A stretch of 64,000 bases of DNA from JAWXBM01 sp034440115 (GTDB taxonomy: Bacteria; Pseudomonadota; Gammaproteobacteria; Xanthomonadales; SZUA-36), in contig JAWXBM010000018.1 of the NCBI GenBank assembly GCA_034440115.1, forward strand, positions 37,172 through 101,171, given 5' to 3'. Below are positions 36,040 through 45,294 of this stretch, one piece after another. Each line of letters starts with the position of its first letter. The first letter of the stretch is position 1. Under the pieces are notes generated by a model that was given only the letters and a program-made list of their open reading frames with translations, did not search any database and was not told where the DNA came from. The position numbers were made by a program, and so were the translations under genes.

Positions 36040-36591
36040 ATGTTTAACCATACCAGTCAACCTTGTACATTCGAACGCGATTGCGAAGTCGTGATGATCC
36101 CTGCCGGCGATGAAGTGACCATTCCGGCCGGCACGGTGGGCTATATCACCCAGGCTTTAGGCGGTAGTTTTACCGTTTTTGTCGATGGCAACCTGTTTCG
36201 TGTTGCCGGTGTTGATGCCGACGCCATCGGCAAAGAGCCTGTGATGCCACCCCAATTGCCGGAAAACGCCACCGAAGACGATGTGGAAAAGCTGCTGTGG
36301 AACCAGTTGAAAACCTGCTATGACCCGGAAATACCGGTCAACATCGTCGACCTGGGTTTGGTTTACCAATGTGACATAGCACAGACCCAGCAGGGCGATC
36401 GAGTGGTTTCCGTACGCATGACCTTAACAGCGCCCGGCTGTGGCATGGGCGATATCCTGGTAGATGATGTACGTTCCAAGCTGGAGTTGGTACCCACCAT
36501 CAGCCAGGTGGATGTGGAGCTGACTTTTGATCCGCCCTGGAATCAAAGCATGATGTCAGAAGTAGCCAGACTTGAAACCGGCATGTTCTGA
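36040..36591 (+). CDS. sufT: SufT-like Fe-S cluster assembly factor (DUF59/MIP18 family)
   Basis: 183 residues from the ATG at 36040; a TTG at 36001 with a GGGG just before it would add 13. The N-terminal part contains RDCEVVMIPAGDEVTIPAGTVGYITQALGGSFTV, typical of SufT, followed by the DUF59 domain (about residues 75-183): LKTCYDPEIPVNIVDLGLVY, MTLTAPGCGMGDILVDDVRSKL (with the functional Cys) and VDVELTFDPPWNQSMMS. SufT helps mature iron-sulphur proteins. Its place directly behind bfr fits an iron-handling group; the suf operon itself is not here. Confidence 0.85.
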   Translation: MFNHTSQPCTFERDCEVVMIPAGDEVTIPAGTVGYITQALGGSFTVFVDGNLFRVAGVDADAIGKEPVMPPQLPENATEDDVEKLLWNQLKTCYDPEIPVNIVDLGLVYQCDIAQTQQGDRVVSVRMTLTAPGCGMGDILVDDVRSKLELVPTISQVDVELTFDPPWNQSMMSEVARLETGMF

Positions 36592-36619
36592 GTTTGCGCT
36601 CCGGTTGATCAATCAGCCG

Positions 36620-37669
36620 TCAATCCAGCAGCACCACCTTCTTTGCAGTTTCTGTAGACATTCGCACACGAGCCAGCATGGCTTGTGTCATATAGATCAC
36701 GCCCTTTTCGTCAGTAAGTAGCACATATTCCAGATCCATACCAATCGCGACTTCTGACCATTCATCCAGGCCCGCCACCACCAGGGCAGTAGCCGCGGCA
36801 TCGGCGGAAATTCCGCTATCTGCAATAACCGTGGCTGACATAACCTGGCTTACCGGCCAGCCCGAACGGGGGTCAATTATATGCGCGTAACGAAAGCCGG
36901 ATTCATCCATCCCGTAGCGTTGGTAGTTGCCAGAAGTAAATACTGCTTCGGTGCCGGCAATTTCGATGATGCCAATGATGCCGCCCAGCGGATTCTGCAC
37001 CGCCACTCGCCAGGCGCGCCCCTGGTTGCTGCCAAATGCGCGTAAATCACCACCGGCATTGACGATGGCACCTTCCAGCGAGCGGGCTTGCAGCCGCTCA
37101 ATCGCCAGATCCACCGCATAACCCTTGGCAATGCCACCAAAATCCAGTTGTACCGCCGGATTTGAGCTTCGCACTTCCCATTGATCATTGCCAACAAAGT
37201 GCAGTTGGACATCCTGCGATGAAGGATGCGCTGCAATCAGTTCTGCTATTTCGTCCGCAGTGGGTATGGGTGCTTGAATGGGATAGTCGGAGGTATGAAA
37301 TCCCCAGCGACGTATCAATCTGCCAATTGCGGGGTTGAATCGGCCACCACTGGTCTTTTCATAATTCTGTGATTGCCGAATCAATTCAACCAGGTACAAA
37401 TCAGCGCTTGCAACCTGACCAGTGGCAAAAGCCTGGTTGATGGTTGTGAGTTGTCCCGGCTCCCAGGCATGCCAGTCCCGGTGCATTCGTTGGAACATTT
37501 GCTGGAGATCGAGAAATGCAGCCTTCACCGCGGCCTGGTCAGCGCCGGAAAGGCTGATATCAACCAGTGTGCCAAATACAAAAAGCTCTGCTTTGTCGGG
37601 TTCCTGATCAGAGCATGCGAGCAAAAACAGGCAGGCCACAAAGCAGCTTAGCAAGCGGCCAGGCATCAT
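36620..37669 (-). CDS. apbE: FAD:protein FMN transferase ApbE
   Basis: Covalently attaches FMN to Thr/Ser of target flavoproteins such as NqrB/NqrC or RnfG/D. 349 residues with a lipoprotein signal and lipobox LLAC (Cys near 19). The ApbE signatures are VDISLSGADQAAV, DFGGIAKGYAVDLAIERL (about 178-195), GAIVNAGGDLRAFGS and YAHIIDPRSGWPVSQVMSATVIADSG (about 263-288). A periplasmic, membrane-tethered enzyme. 48 bases downstream of pckG on the same strand. No target complex is encoded in the window. Confidence 0.93.
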   Translation of the reverse strand: MMPGRLLSCFVACLFLLACSDQEPDKAELFVFGTLVDISLSGADQAAVKAAFLDLQQMFQRMHRDWHAWEPGQLTTINQAFATGQVASADLYLVELIRQSQNYEKTSGGRFNPAIGRLIRRWGFHTSDYPIQAPIPTADEIAELIAAHPSSQDVQLHFVGNDQWEVRSSNPAVQLDFGGIAKGYAVDLAIERLQARSLEGAIVNAGGDLRAFGSNQGRAWRVAVQNPLGGIIGIIEIAGTEAVFTSGNYQRYGMDESGFRYAHIIDPRSGWPVSQVMSATVIADSGISADAAATALVVAGLDEWSEVAIGMDLEYVLLTDEKGVIYMTQAMLARVRMSTETAKKVVLLD

Positions 37670-37717
37670 GAATGTGCACGATCCGTACCCGCCTCACCGA
37701 CCGGCCACACGGCCGCT

Positions 37718-39463
37718 TTAGTCTTGCTGCAAAGCGGTGGCAACCCGTTGGCATTCCTGCTGCAAAGCCTGTGGCGTACGCGAACCGAAAGATTCGAGGT
37801 ATTGGCCTATGCTCGCCATTTCCACCTGCCAGGCAGCCACATCAACTTCCAGCAAGGCTTGCATGGATTCGGGGCTAACAGCTATGCCTTCAAGGTTCAG
37901 GTCACCGGCCCGGGGCAACAAACCAATGGGTGAGCGACTGGCACCCGCTTCGCCGCTGCAGCGGGCAATGATCCAATCCAGTACCCGCATGTTTTCGCCA
38001 AAGCCTGGCCAGATGAATTTTCCGGCAGCGTCTTTGCGGAACCAGTTGACGTGGAAAATTCTGGGCAATCGGCTGGACCGCTCAGAGAAACTCAGCCAAT
38101 GCGACCAATAATCACCAAAGTTGTAGCCGCAAAATGGCAACATGGCCATGGGGTCACGCCGCACTTTTCCTACTGAACCGGTTGCTGCTGCGGTAGTTTC
38201 CGAGGCCATGGCAGCTCCCAGCAACACGCCGTGCTGCCACGATTCGCTTTCCAGAACCAACGGCACCAGACGTTGCCTGCGCCCACCAAAGATGATGGCC
38301 GACAGGGGCACACCCTGGACGGCTTCAGCTTGCTCAGTCCAGGACGGACAACGTTTGCTTGAAACGGTAAAGCGTGAATTCGGATGTGCGGCAGGACCAC
38401 GGGTGGCATTAAAAGGCTGGCCTTTCCAATCCAGTGCAGGCTTTTGATCGTCTTTGCCCTCCCACCAGGGCTGGTTGTCTTCGGTTATCGCCACGTTGGT
38501 AAATATCGTATCGCGGTCCAGCATGGCCAGAGCGCTGGGGTTGGTGTGCTCGCTGGTTCCGGGCGCCACGCCAAAAAAGCCCGCTTCAGGATTGATCGCC
38601 CACATGCGGCCGTCTTCACCTACCCGCATCCAGCAAATATCATCTCCCACGGTCCAGATTTTCCATCCGGGATAGCTTTCGGGTGGAATCAACATGGCCA
38701 GATTGGTTTTGCCGCAGGCAGAAGGGAAAGCGGCAGCAATGTAGTGGACTTCACCTTGTGGATTTTCCACCCCGACAATCAGCATGTGCTCTGCCAGCCA
38801 GCCTTCTGTGCGAGCCTGATGACTGGCGATGCGCAGCGCGTGGCATTTTTTGCCCAACAGGGCGTTGCCACCGTAGCCGGAACCGAAGCTCTGGATTTCC
38901 AGGTCAGCAGGAAAATGCATGATGTAGCGGTTGTCCGGGTCCAGCAATCCCGTGGAGTGCAGACCTCTGACAAAAGTGCCTTCATGCTCAATACGTCGCA
39001 GAGCGGCATCGCCCATACGTGTCATCAGGCGCATATTCGCGACCACGTAAGGGCTGTCGGTAATTTCTACCCCGCAACGTGACAGAGGTGAGTCGATCGG
39101 ACCCATGCAGTAGGGGATGACATACAGGGTTCTGCCTTGCATGCAGCCTGCAAATTGGTCAGCCATCAATTCGCGGGCTTCGGCAGGATCCATCCAGTTG
39201 TTATTTGGACCAGCGTCTTCTTTCAGCGGCGTGCACACAAAAGTCAGGTGCTCAACCCGCGCCACGTCGTTGGGGTCGGAGCGGTGCAAATAGCAATTGG
39301 GGTGCGTTTCAGGGTTAAGCTCAAGCAGTCCGCCATTCGCCACCTGAAGCTGAATCAACTGTTCGTTTTCTTCAGCAGAGCCATCACACCAGTGGATTTT
39401 TTCTGGCTGAGTAAGTGCAGCAACCTGGTCCACCCAAGCCTGCAATTCCCTGAAACTGGTCAC
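37718..39463 (-). CDS. pckG: Phosphoenolpyruvate carboxykinase (GTP)
   Basis: Converts oxaloacetate plus GTP to phosphoenolpyruvate for gluconeogenesis. 581 residues, slightly short for the GTP class but without a visible gap. It begins with a GTG at 39463, preceded by GAGG (7-base spacing). The kinase P-loop AAFPSACGKTNLAMLIPP is near residue 268, the substrate-binding IIFGGRRQRLVPLV near 380, and PMAMLPFCGYNFGDYWSHWLSF near 430. Most gammaproteobacteria use the ATP-type enzyme (pckA), so the GTP type is worth noting. Upstream an AACGCC...GGCGTT hairpin lies in the leader. Confidence 0.95.
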   Translation of the reverse strand: MTSFRELQAWVDQVAALTQPEKIHWCDGSAEENEQLIQLQVANGGLLELNPETHPNCYLHRSDPNDVARVEHLTFVCTPLKEDAGPNNNWMDPAEARELMADQFAGCMQGRTLYVIPYCMGPIDSPLSRCGVEITDSPYVVANMRLMTRMGDAALRRIEHEGTFVRGLHSTGLLDPDNRYIMHFPADLEIQSFGSGYGGNALLGKKCHALRIASHQARTEGWLAEHMLIVGVENPQGEVHYIAAAFPSACGKTNLAMLIPPESYPGWKIWTVGDDICWMRVGEDGRMWAINPEAGFFGVAPGTSEHTNPSALAMLDRDTIFTNVAITEDNQPWWEGKDDQKPALDWKGQPFNATRGPAAHPNSRFTVSSKRCPSWTEQAEAVQGVPLSAIIFGGRRQRLVPLVLESESWQHGVLLGAAMASETTAAATGSVGKVRRDPMAMLPFCGYNFGDYWSHWLSFSERSSRLPRIFHVNWFRKDAAGKFIWPGFGENMRVLDWIIARCSGEAGASRSPIGLLPRAGDLNLEGIAVSPESMQALLEVDVAAWQVEMASIGQYLESFGSRTPQALQQECQRVATALQQD

Positions 39464-39590
39464 AAAATATCCTCTTCAATCAAATTTCAACGCCACTTGG
39501 GCGGCGTTCAAGGGGCAACGTTGAAGGGCTGGCAGCATAGACGCTCACGGCCCTCAGCTCAACGCCAAAAAGCGACATAAAACTTAAAAA

Positions 39591-40199
39591 TCAGACCTGG
39601 ATCTCGTGCGGAATCAGGGTCTCGATCACGTGATCGATATAAGTATCGTACTCTTCGCTGCTGAGGTTGGGTGTTTGGTGCTGGCGCTGCAACTGCAAAA
39701 AGCCCAGGTAAACCGAGTAGATCAGGCGTGCCTGGTTACGTGCGTGCAGGCTGGGCATGCCCATTTCCTCAAAAGCTGAACTGAGGTGTTCCATACGTCG
39801 GTTCGCAACCCGCTCCAGCACGGGTTCAACCTGCGCGTGGCCGGCCGCGGCACAGAGTTCGCTGTAAACCTCATGCGTAAGCTTTTCCTTGCCCACGCGG
39901 CGAAAAAAGGAAATCAGGCGATCGCGCGGGTTGGAAATTTCCCCCAGCGATTTGGCCAAGTTCCTGCTGTCATGCTCTTCCCAGCGTTGCAGGGCCTGCT
40001 CCAGCAAGGATTCACGACCGGAAAAATGCCAGTAAAAACTGCCCTTGGTGATGCCCATGCGGCGTGCCAGAGGCTCGACAGCCAGGGCCGGGACGCCTTT
40101 TTCGGCGATCAATTCCAGCGCAGCGCGCTCCCAATCTGCCGCGCACAGGGTGGATCTTTCACTTTTGTCCAGTAATGTACTGGCAGACTTACTGCTCAT
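39591..40199 (-). CDS. TetR/AcrR-family transcriptional regulator
   Basis: 202 residues. The N-terminal helix-turn-helix reads LELIAEKGVPALAVEPLARRMGITKGSFYWHFSGRESLLEQAL (about residues 28-70), the TetR motif. The C-terminal half is a variable ligand-binding domain, with no known inducer. It overlaps the glycosyltransferase gene upstream by four bases (ATGA), so it is downstream of it and transcribed with it; it may regulate this operon or a distant lipid-related gene such as fadE. Confidence 0.88.
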   Translation of the reverse strand: MSSKSASTLLDKSERSTLCAADWERAALELIAEKGVPALAVEPLARRMGITKGSFYWHFSGRESLLEQALQRWEEHDSRNLAKSLGEISNPRDRLISFFRRVGKEKLTHEVYSELCAAAGHAQVEPVLERVANRRMEHLSSAFEEMGMPSLHARNQARLIYSVYLGFLQLQRQHQTPNLSSEEYDTYIDHVIETLIPHEIQV

Positions 40200-42265
40200 G
40201 TAGTTCCTTGAGTATCTGGCCGACGATTCCAGGCCAGAATCAATTCGCGTTCAAGATTTTCGGTCAGGCTGGCCGCATCGCCAAGGCCTGATTGCAATAG
40301 TTTACCGCGAAGTTCTGAACGCAGACGGTGTAAATGCTGCGGGTTTAATGCCAAATCTAAAACTATCCTTGTCAGGCTATTTTCGTCGCTGGCCACCAGA
40401 TTCTCCATTCCCACGGCAGATAACAGGCTCAACCCCATTCTGGAACGATGGTCGGCCCCGACTCTGGTAACCACAGGCACCCCCATCAACAAGCTGTCAC
40501 AAGTGGTGGTGGTGCCATTGTAAGGGAAACTATCCAGGCAAATATCCACTTGCTGATAGAACTTCAGGTGCTCCATTTGAGAAATCGTTTTTCCTGCAAA
40601 TATGAGCCTTTCACTAGCTATGCCATAAGCGGCAAATAACCCGCTGATCAGTTGCTTCGGTCGGTCAAAGTCCATGCCGAGATTCTTGAGCAAAAGTCGC
40701 GAACCCGGCAGCTTTCTCAATATGCCAGCCCAGCACTGCAGCAAAGGTGGGTTAAGTTTGGGCAGTGCGTTGAAGCTGCCAAAGGTGATGTGGCTCTGAT
40801 CCCGGCAAGGTGGTGGGGCCACGTCCGGCAGCTCTGCCAGAGGAGCGAAACACAAAAATGGCTGGGGCAAGCGCAGCAAATTCTCGGTATAAAATGCTTC
40901 TGACTGACCCACCGGATCGGTCAGATTATCGACGATGCGATAATCCATTTGCCCCAGGCCAGTGGTATTGGGATAGCCAATCCAGTTCATCTGCACAGGG
41001 GCGACGCGCTTGGCAAGAACGGCCAGCCGATGCCGCTCTGTGAGGCCATTCAGGTCGATGAGAATGTCAATCTGGTCTGCACGAATCCGCTTCTTCAAGT
41101 CCTCATCAGAAAGTTGAGAGACATTATGGAAATGCTCAGCATGATGCTGCGCTTGCTGGCTGAATTCGTCTTCACGCGGGTGGTTGTGATAGACAAAAAC
41201 TTCGAAACGTGCCCGCTCATGCTGTCGCAACACCGGCAATATGAAATGCGCTACCGAGTGTTTGCGAAAATCCGATGAGAGGTAGGCCAGACGAATTCGC
41301 CGGGTCGATTGGGCTTGCCTGGGTACGGCCCAACTGGCAGGTTTCGCCTGGCTCTCCAGCCATTCTCCCGCTTGTCGATGGGCCTGAAAAATCTGCTCAG
41401 AAGCAGCGCTGAAGCTGTAGTTAAAGGCAAAAGCCTGGTTGAACCTGGCCAACAAGTGATTGGAATCCAGTGCCACAGCTTTTTGAAACAACCCAATGCG
41501 CCGGTCGTCGGCAGTGAAATCGGCCAGCGCGGCGCAGCCGAGGTTGTACCAGGCATTGGCATGAATGATTTTCAGTTCTTGTGGCGCGTTTACACTGCCT
41601 GGAGCTCGCTCCCAATTCAGTAGCGCGTTTTCTAACAGGTTTAGCTCGGTATTGGAACCGAACATACCTGCTTCACTTTTGGCCGGTGCTCCTGGATAGT
41701 TTCCAGCACCTGTCTCGCACAACTGCAATGCTGCTGCAACCTTCAAAGCCGCTGCGTCCAGAGTTGCCAGTATTGATTCATGGCGCTGCTGCTCGATCGC
41801 TGCGGCGTAAAGTTTCACAGCAGCGTCAAAATCTCCCCTTAACTGCTGCAGTACCGCGGAAAAATATTTCAATTCGGCAGGCGGAGATTCTGCTCCAGGC
41901 CATTGCTGCAAGCATTGCTCTGCCAGATCCAGTTGCCCCAGGTTGAAATGAATTTCCAGTTGCCGTTGCACAGGCTCGCTGCTTTGTGGCTGCAATCGGC
42001 GCCACTTGGCCAGACTTTCAAGTGCCCGTTGCAAAGGCTCAGTTTGCCGAAGCGAGATCAGGCCTCGAACCTGAAGCCGGAATTTTTCAACTGAGTCGGG
42101 CAGATTCTCTGCCAGGGCCAGTGCGGTTTCAGCCTGGCTATGCTGCATTGCGGCCGATGCACCTTTCAGGGTGGTGGTTGCCCGGTCCGGCTTGGTGTTA
42201 GAGCCATGACAGTACTTGAATTTCTTGTCACTGCCGCAGGGGCAGGGCGCATTGCGAGCAGTCAT
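40196..42265 (-). CDS. SEC-C / TPR / O-GlcNAc-transferase-like (GT41, SPINDLY) protein
   Basis: 689 residues. An N-terminal SEC-C zinc motif (residues 1-22, with CPCGSDKKFKYCHGS) is followed by about 280 residues of TPR-like helices and, from about 318, a GT41 catalytic domain. OGT-like features visible are the catalytic base in YLSSDFRKHSVAH (His336), IDILIDLNGLTERHRL, FGSFNALPKLNP (phosphate-binding Lys) and PYNGTTTTCDSLLMGVPVVTRVG. The family transfers sugars to protein Ser/Thr. No carrier or export signal is present, so it is cytoplasmic. The cognate acceptor is not evident. Forms a two-gene unit with the TetR regulator. A SEC-C domain on a glycosyltransferase is unusual to me; these domains bind zinc and ribosome-linked proteins. 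Confidence 0.82.
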   Translation of the reverse strand: MTARNAPCPCGSDKKFKYCHGSNTKPDRATTTLKGASAAMQHSQAETALALAENLPDSVEKFRLQVRGLISLRQTEPLQRALESLAKWRRLQPQSSEPVQRQLEIHFNLGQLDLAEQCLQQWPGAESPPAELKYFSAVLQQLRGDFDAAVKLYAAAIEQQRHESILATLDAAALKVAAALQLCETGAGNYPGAPAKSEAGMFGSNTELNLLENALLNWERAPGSVNAPQELKIIHANAWYNLGCAALADFTADDRRIGLFQKAVALDSNHLLARFNQAFAFNYSFSAASEQIFQAHRQAGEWLESQAKPASWAVPRQAQSTRRIRLAYLSSDFRKHSVAHFILPVLRQHERARFEVFVYHNHPREDEFSQQAQHHAEHFHNVSQLSDEDLKKRIRADQIDILIDLNGLTERHRLAVLAKRVAPVQMNWIGYPNTTGLGQMDYRIVDNLTDPVGQSEAFYTENLLRLPQPFLCFAPLAELPDVAPPPCRDQSHITFGSFNALPKLNPPLLQCWAGILRKLPGSRLLLKNLGMDFDRPKQLISGLFAAYGIASERLIFAGKTISQMEHLKFYQQVDICLDSFPYNGTTTTCDSLLMGVPVVTRVGADHRSRMGLSLLSAVGMENLVASDENSLTRIVLDLALNPQHLHRLRSELRGKLLQSGLGDAASLTENLERELILAWNRRPDTQGTT

Positions 42266-42497
42266 GGTTGCGGCCGGGGAAAGATTCCATGAATTCTCAC
42301 GAGCCCCAGTGCTGATGTCAAATCGGCGTAATTAATGAGCTATATCATTGTTTCAAAAATCAGAGGTTGACTTGGTTAATTTAATTTTCCATACTCCGGC
42401 GTATGGCGGACGAAATGAACCATGCGTTTTTATAATTCCGCCTGGTGGAAATGAATTTGGAAAGGGTAGCGATAAAGCTGCTTTATGGAGAAATGAA

Positions 42498-44966
42498 ATG
42501 GCTGGCCTGATGTTTTTGGCATTATTGACGGTGTCTCTGATTTGCGCTTTTTACGCTGTCAAATTGAAAGTCTGGACGGTGTCGCTGGTAGCGGTTTGGT
42601 TGTTGTTTGCAGCCAGCGCGGCAGTGTCGTGGCCAGTTCTGGTGTTGAGCGCCGTGATAGTGGCTGCAATCCTGATACCTTTGAACTATCGACCCTTGCG
42701 TCAACAACTGGTCAGTGCGCCTTTTCTCCAGCAATACCTGAAAATGACGCCAGCCTTGTCCGAAACCGAACAGGTAGCGCTGGAGGCCGGCACCGTGGGC
42801 TGGGAAGGTGAATTATTTGCTGGCAACCCGAATTGGAAAAAGCTTCAGTCGCAGCCCTTTCTGCACCTCACTGTGGAAGAGCAAGCCTTCCTGGACGGCC
42901 CGGTAGAGAAATTGTGTGGCATGTTAAACCAGTGGGAAATTACCCATAAAGATGCCGACCTGAATTCTGAGTCCTGGGAGTTTCTGAAGAAAAACCGTTT
43001 TTTCGGCATGATCATTCCCAAAAAGTACGGTGGCCTGGGCTTTTCCGCCCTGGCTCACCGCGCGGTGCTGCAGAAAGTGTCTTCGGTTTGCCCGGTAGCC
43101 GGGGCGCACGTGGCTGTGCCCAATTCACTGGGCCCGGCTGAGTTGCTGCTGCATTACGGTACCGAAGAGCAAAGATCCCACTACCTGCCCAGGTTGGCCA
43201 AGGGTGATGAAATCCCCTGTTTTGCATTGACCGGGCCCAGCGCCGGGTCAGACGCAACATCGATTCCCGATACCGGCATCGTTTGCCAGCGCGAAATCAA
43301 TGGCAAGCTGGTCAAAGGCATCAGCCTTACTTTCGACAAACGCTATATCACGCTGGCACCAGTAGCTACTTTGGTTGGACTGGCGTTTCGCCTGTACGAT
43401 CCTGATGGCTTGCTGAGCAGTGAAAATGATCGTGGAATCAGTATTGCGCTGCTACCACGAGAGACAAAGGGGCTGGAAATTGGCATGCGCCATTTCCCCC
43501 TGAATGTGCCATTCCAGAATGGGCCTTTGCGTGGTAAGGATGTCTTTGTGCCGCTGGATGCCCTGATCGGTGGCGAAGAACGTATCGGCCAGGGCTGGCG
43601 CATGCTGGTCGAGCAGTTATCGGTTGGGCGGGCCATATCACTGCCAGCCTCGCAAACGGGTGGCATGAAGCTCGGTGCATTGGCAACCGGTGCTTACGCG
43701 CGCATCCGCAAGCAGTTCAATATGCCTATCGGGCGATTTGAGGGCGTTGAAGAGGCCCTGGCCCGGATTGCCGGTCATACCTATGCCAGCTCTGCATTGT
43801 CCAGAATGACGGCTTCCGCGGTAGATCTGGGCGAGCGGCCGGCGGTGCCTTCGGCCATAGCCAAATATCATGCGACCGAATATGCCCGCGAAGTGATCAA
43901 GGACGCGATGGATGTGCATGGCGGTAAAGGCATTATTCTTGGGCCAAGAAATTATTTAGGCAGGGCCTGGCAGGGCATGCCGATCTGGATCACCGTTGAA
44001 GGTGCCAATATTCTCACACGCAGCATGATGATCTTTGGCCAGGGTGCCATCCGTTGCCATCCTTATGTTTTGAAGGAGCTGGAAGCGGCGAACTTGCCTC
44101 ATGCCGCTGAGCGCATCAATCAATTTGACCGGTTGTTATTCGCCCATATGGGTTACTCCGTTCGCAATGCGGTACGCAGCCTGGTTCTGGGTTTGAGCTT
44201 TGGCCGCTTTGCGGCAGTTCCGCGCGATCGCCGTACCGCTAGGTACTATCAAAAGTTGTCGCGTTATTCCGCCTCGTTAGCATTTATCTCTGATATCGCC
44301 ATGCTGACTTTTGGCGGCAAGCTGAAACAGAAAGAGCATATCTCTGGACGCTTGGGAGATGTGTTGAGCCAACTGTATATCTGCTCTGCCATGTTGCATC
44401 GCTATGAAGCCATTGATCGACCCGCTGCAGACCAGCCGATTCTGGCCTGGGCTTTTCATGATGCCATCTACAAGATCCAGCGGGCGCTGCGCCAGGTGGT
44501 AGATAACTTCCCCAATCCGTGGCTTAAAGCCATGTTAACTGTCGTAATATTCCCATTGGGCTTGCGTGAGCGTGCGCCGGGCGACCGGCTGACGCACCGC
44601 GTTGCACAGTTATTGCTGGCCCCATCAGAGACGCGTAGCCGCTTGACCAACGGTGTTTATACGACAGCTCATAGTGGTAACCCGGTTGGCCTGATGGAGC
44701 AGGCATTGCCGCAAATCATTGCTACCGAGCCGTTGGAGCGGAAAATGCTCAAGGCGCTGAAATCAGGACAAGTCACTGGCATCACCTGGGATGAGCAACT
44801 GGAACAGGTAGTTGCCATCGGTGGACTGACCAATGCCGAAGCCGCTTTGCTGCAATCCAGCCGCAAGCTGGTCCAGGAAATCATCGCTGTTGATGAGTTC
44901 GAAAGTGTTGATCTGCGCCTGGGACAACAAACGCCGATTGCTGTGAATAAGCAGCATGCTGCCTGA
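42498..44966 (+). CDS. fadE: FadE-type acyl-CoA dehydrogenase
   Basis: Catalyses the first step of fatty-acid beta-oxidation. The frame is open from 42348, but the ATG at 42498 has GGAG upstream and gives 822 residues, close to the 814 of E. coli FadE. Two N-terminal membrane helices (about 3-22 and 27-60) come first, as in FadE. The acyl-CoA dehydrogenase core contains FFGMIIPKKYGGLGFSALAHRAVLQKVSS, PCFALTGPSAGSDATSIPD, and DVHGGKGIILGPRNYLGRAWQGMPIWITVEGANILTRSMMIFGQGAIRCHP, with the catalytic Glu in the latter part (VEGANIL). The stop lies inside a 13-bp tandem repeat. Confidence 0.94.
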   Translation: MAGLMFLALLTVSLICAFYAVKLKVWTVSLVAVWLLFAASAAVSWPVLVLSAVIVAAILIPLNYRPLRQQLVSAPFLQQYLKMTPALSETEQVALEAGTVGWEGELFAGNPNWKKLQSQPFLHLTVEEQAFLDGPVEKLCGMLNQWEITHKDADLNSESWEFLKKNRFFGMIIPKKYGGLGFSALAHRAVLQKVSSVCPVAGAHVAVPNSLGPAELLLHYGTEEQRSHYLPRLAKGDEIPCFALTGPSAGSDATSIPDTGIVCQREINGKLVKGISLTFDKRYITLAPVATLVGLAFRLYDPDGLLSSENDRGISIALLPRETKGLEIGMRHFPLNVPFQNGPLRGKDVFVPLDALIGGEERIGQGWRMLVEQLSVGRAISLPASQTGGMKLGALATGAYARIRKQFNMPIGRFEGVEEALARIAGHTYASSALSRMTASAVDLGERPAVPSAIAKYHATEYAREVIKDAMDVHGGKGIILGPRNYLGRAWQGMPIWITVEGANILTRSMMIFGQGAIRCHPYVLKELEAANLPHAAERINQFDRLLFAHMGYSVRNAVRSLVLGLSFGRFAAVPRDRRTARYYQKLSRYSASLAFISDIAMLTFGGKLKQKEHISGRLGDVLSQLYICSAMLHRYEAIDRPAADQPILAWAFHDAIYKIQRALRQVVDNFPNPWLKAMLTVVIFPLGLRERAPGDRLTHRVAQLLLAPSETRSRLTNGVYTTAHSGNPVGLMEQALPQIIATEPLERKMLKALKSGQVTGITWDEQLEQVVAIGGLTNAEAALLQSSRKLVQEIIAVDEFESVDLRLGQQTPIAVNKQHAA

Positions 44967-45025
44967 GCAGCTTGCCTGAGCAGCTTGCCTGAGTAGCTTG
45001 CCTGAGTAGCTTGCTTGATCAGCCT
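44961..45025. repeat. Five 13-bp tandem repeats across the fadE stop codon
   Basis: Units GCCTGAGCAGCTT (44961-44973, 44974-44986) and GCCTGAGTAGCTT (44987-44999, 45000-45012), plus a diverged fifth unit (45013-45025). The fadE stop TGA (44964-44966) is the TGA within the first unit. Confidence 0.85.
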
Positions 45026-45294
45026 CATCTCGCCGCCACCTGAATCCCCGCCAGCGACTCAAACCCGAGGCGCTGGTACTTCATGCTCTGAGCAGGGCAC
45101 CCGCTGCAAAATCCCCGCAGCACCCAAAATTGGCCGTCCAAAGTGGTCAATACAGTTATAGCCTGTAACTTACTCCATAGAATCGGGTCCGATTGCTATG
45201 CAGGATTGCAACGGTCGATGCAATTGCAAGCCCATCAATTACAACTGCTACACCTTATTGCCAATTCTGGCCCGGTGCCGCGGAGAAACCTGAT
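45026..45294. other. Gap between the fadE repeat and the DUF4097 gene
   Basis: No gene or RNA is evident. The stretch is C-rich at its start, then AT-rich near 45170, where TATAGCCTGTAACTTACTCC and ATAGAAT resemble spaced promoter elements for the next gene but are not a clear pair. Confidence 0.5.

Noticed and set aside
37681..37717. CGGCC-GTGT-GGCCG hairpin after pckG
   Set aside because: No T-run follows, so it is not called a terminator.
44967..45294. Possible CRISPR from the 13-bp repeats
   Set aside because: Units are contiguous with no spacers; it is a simple tandem array.
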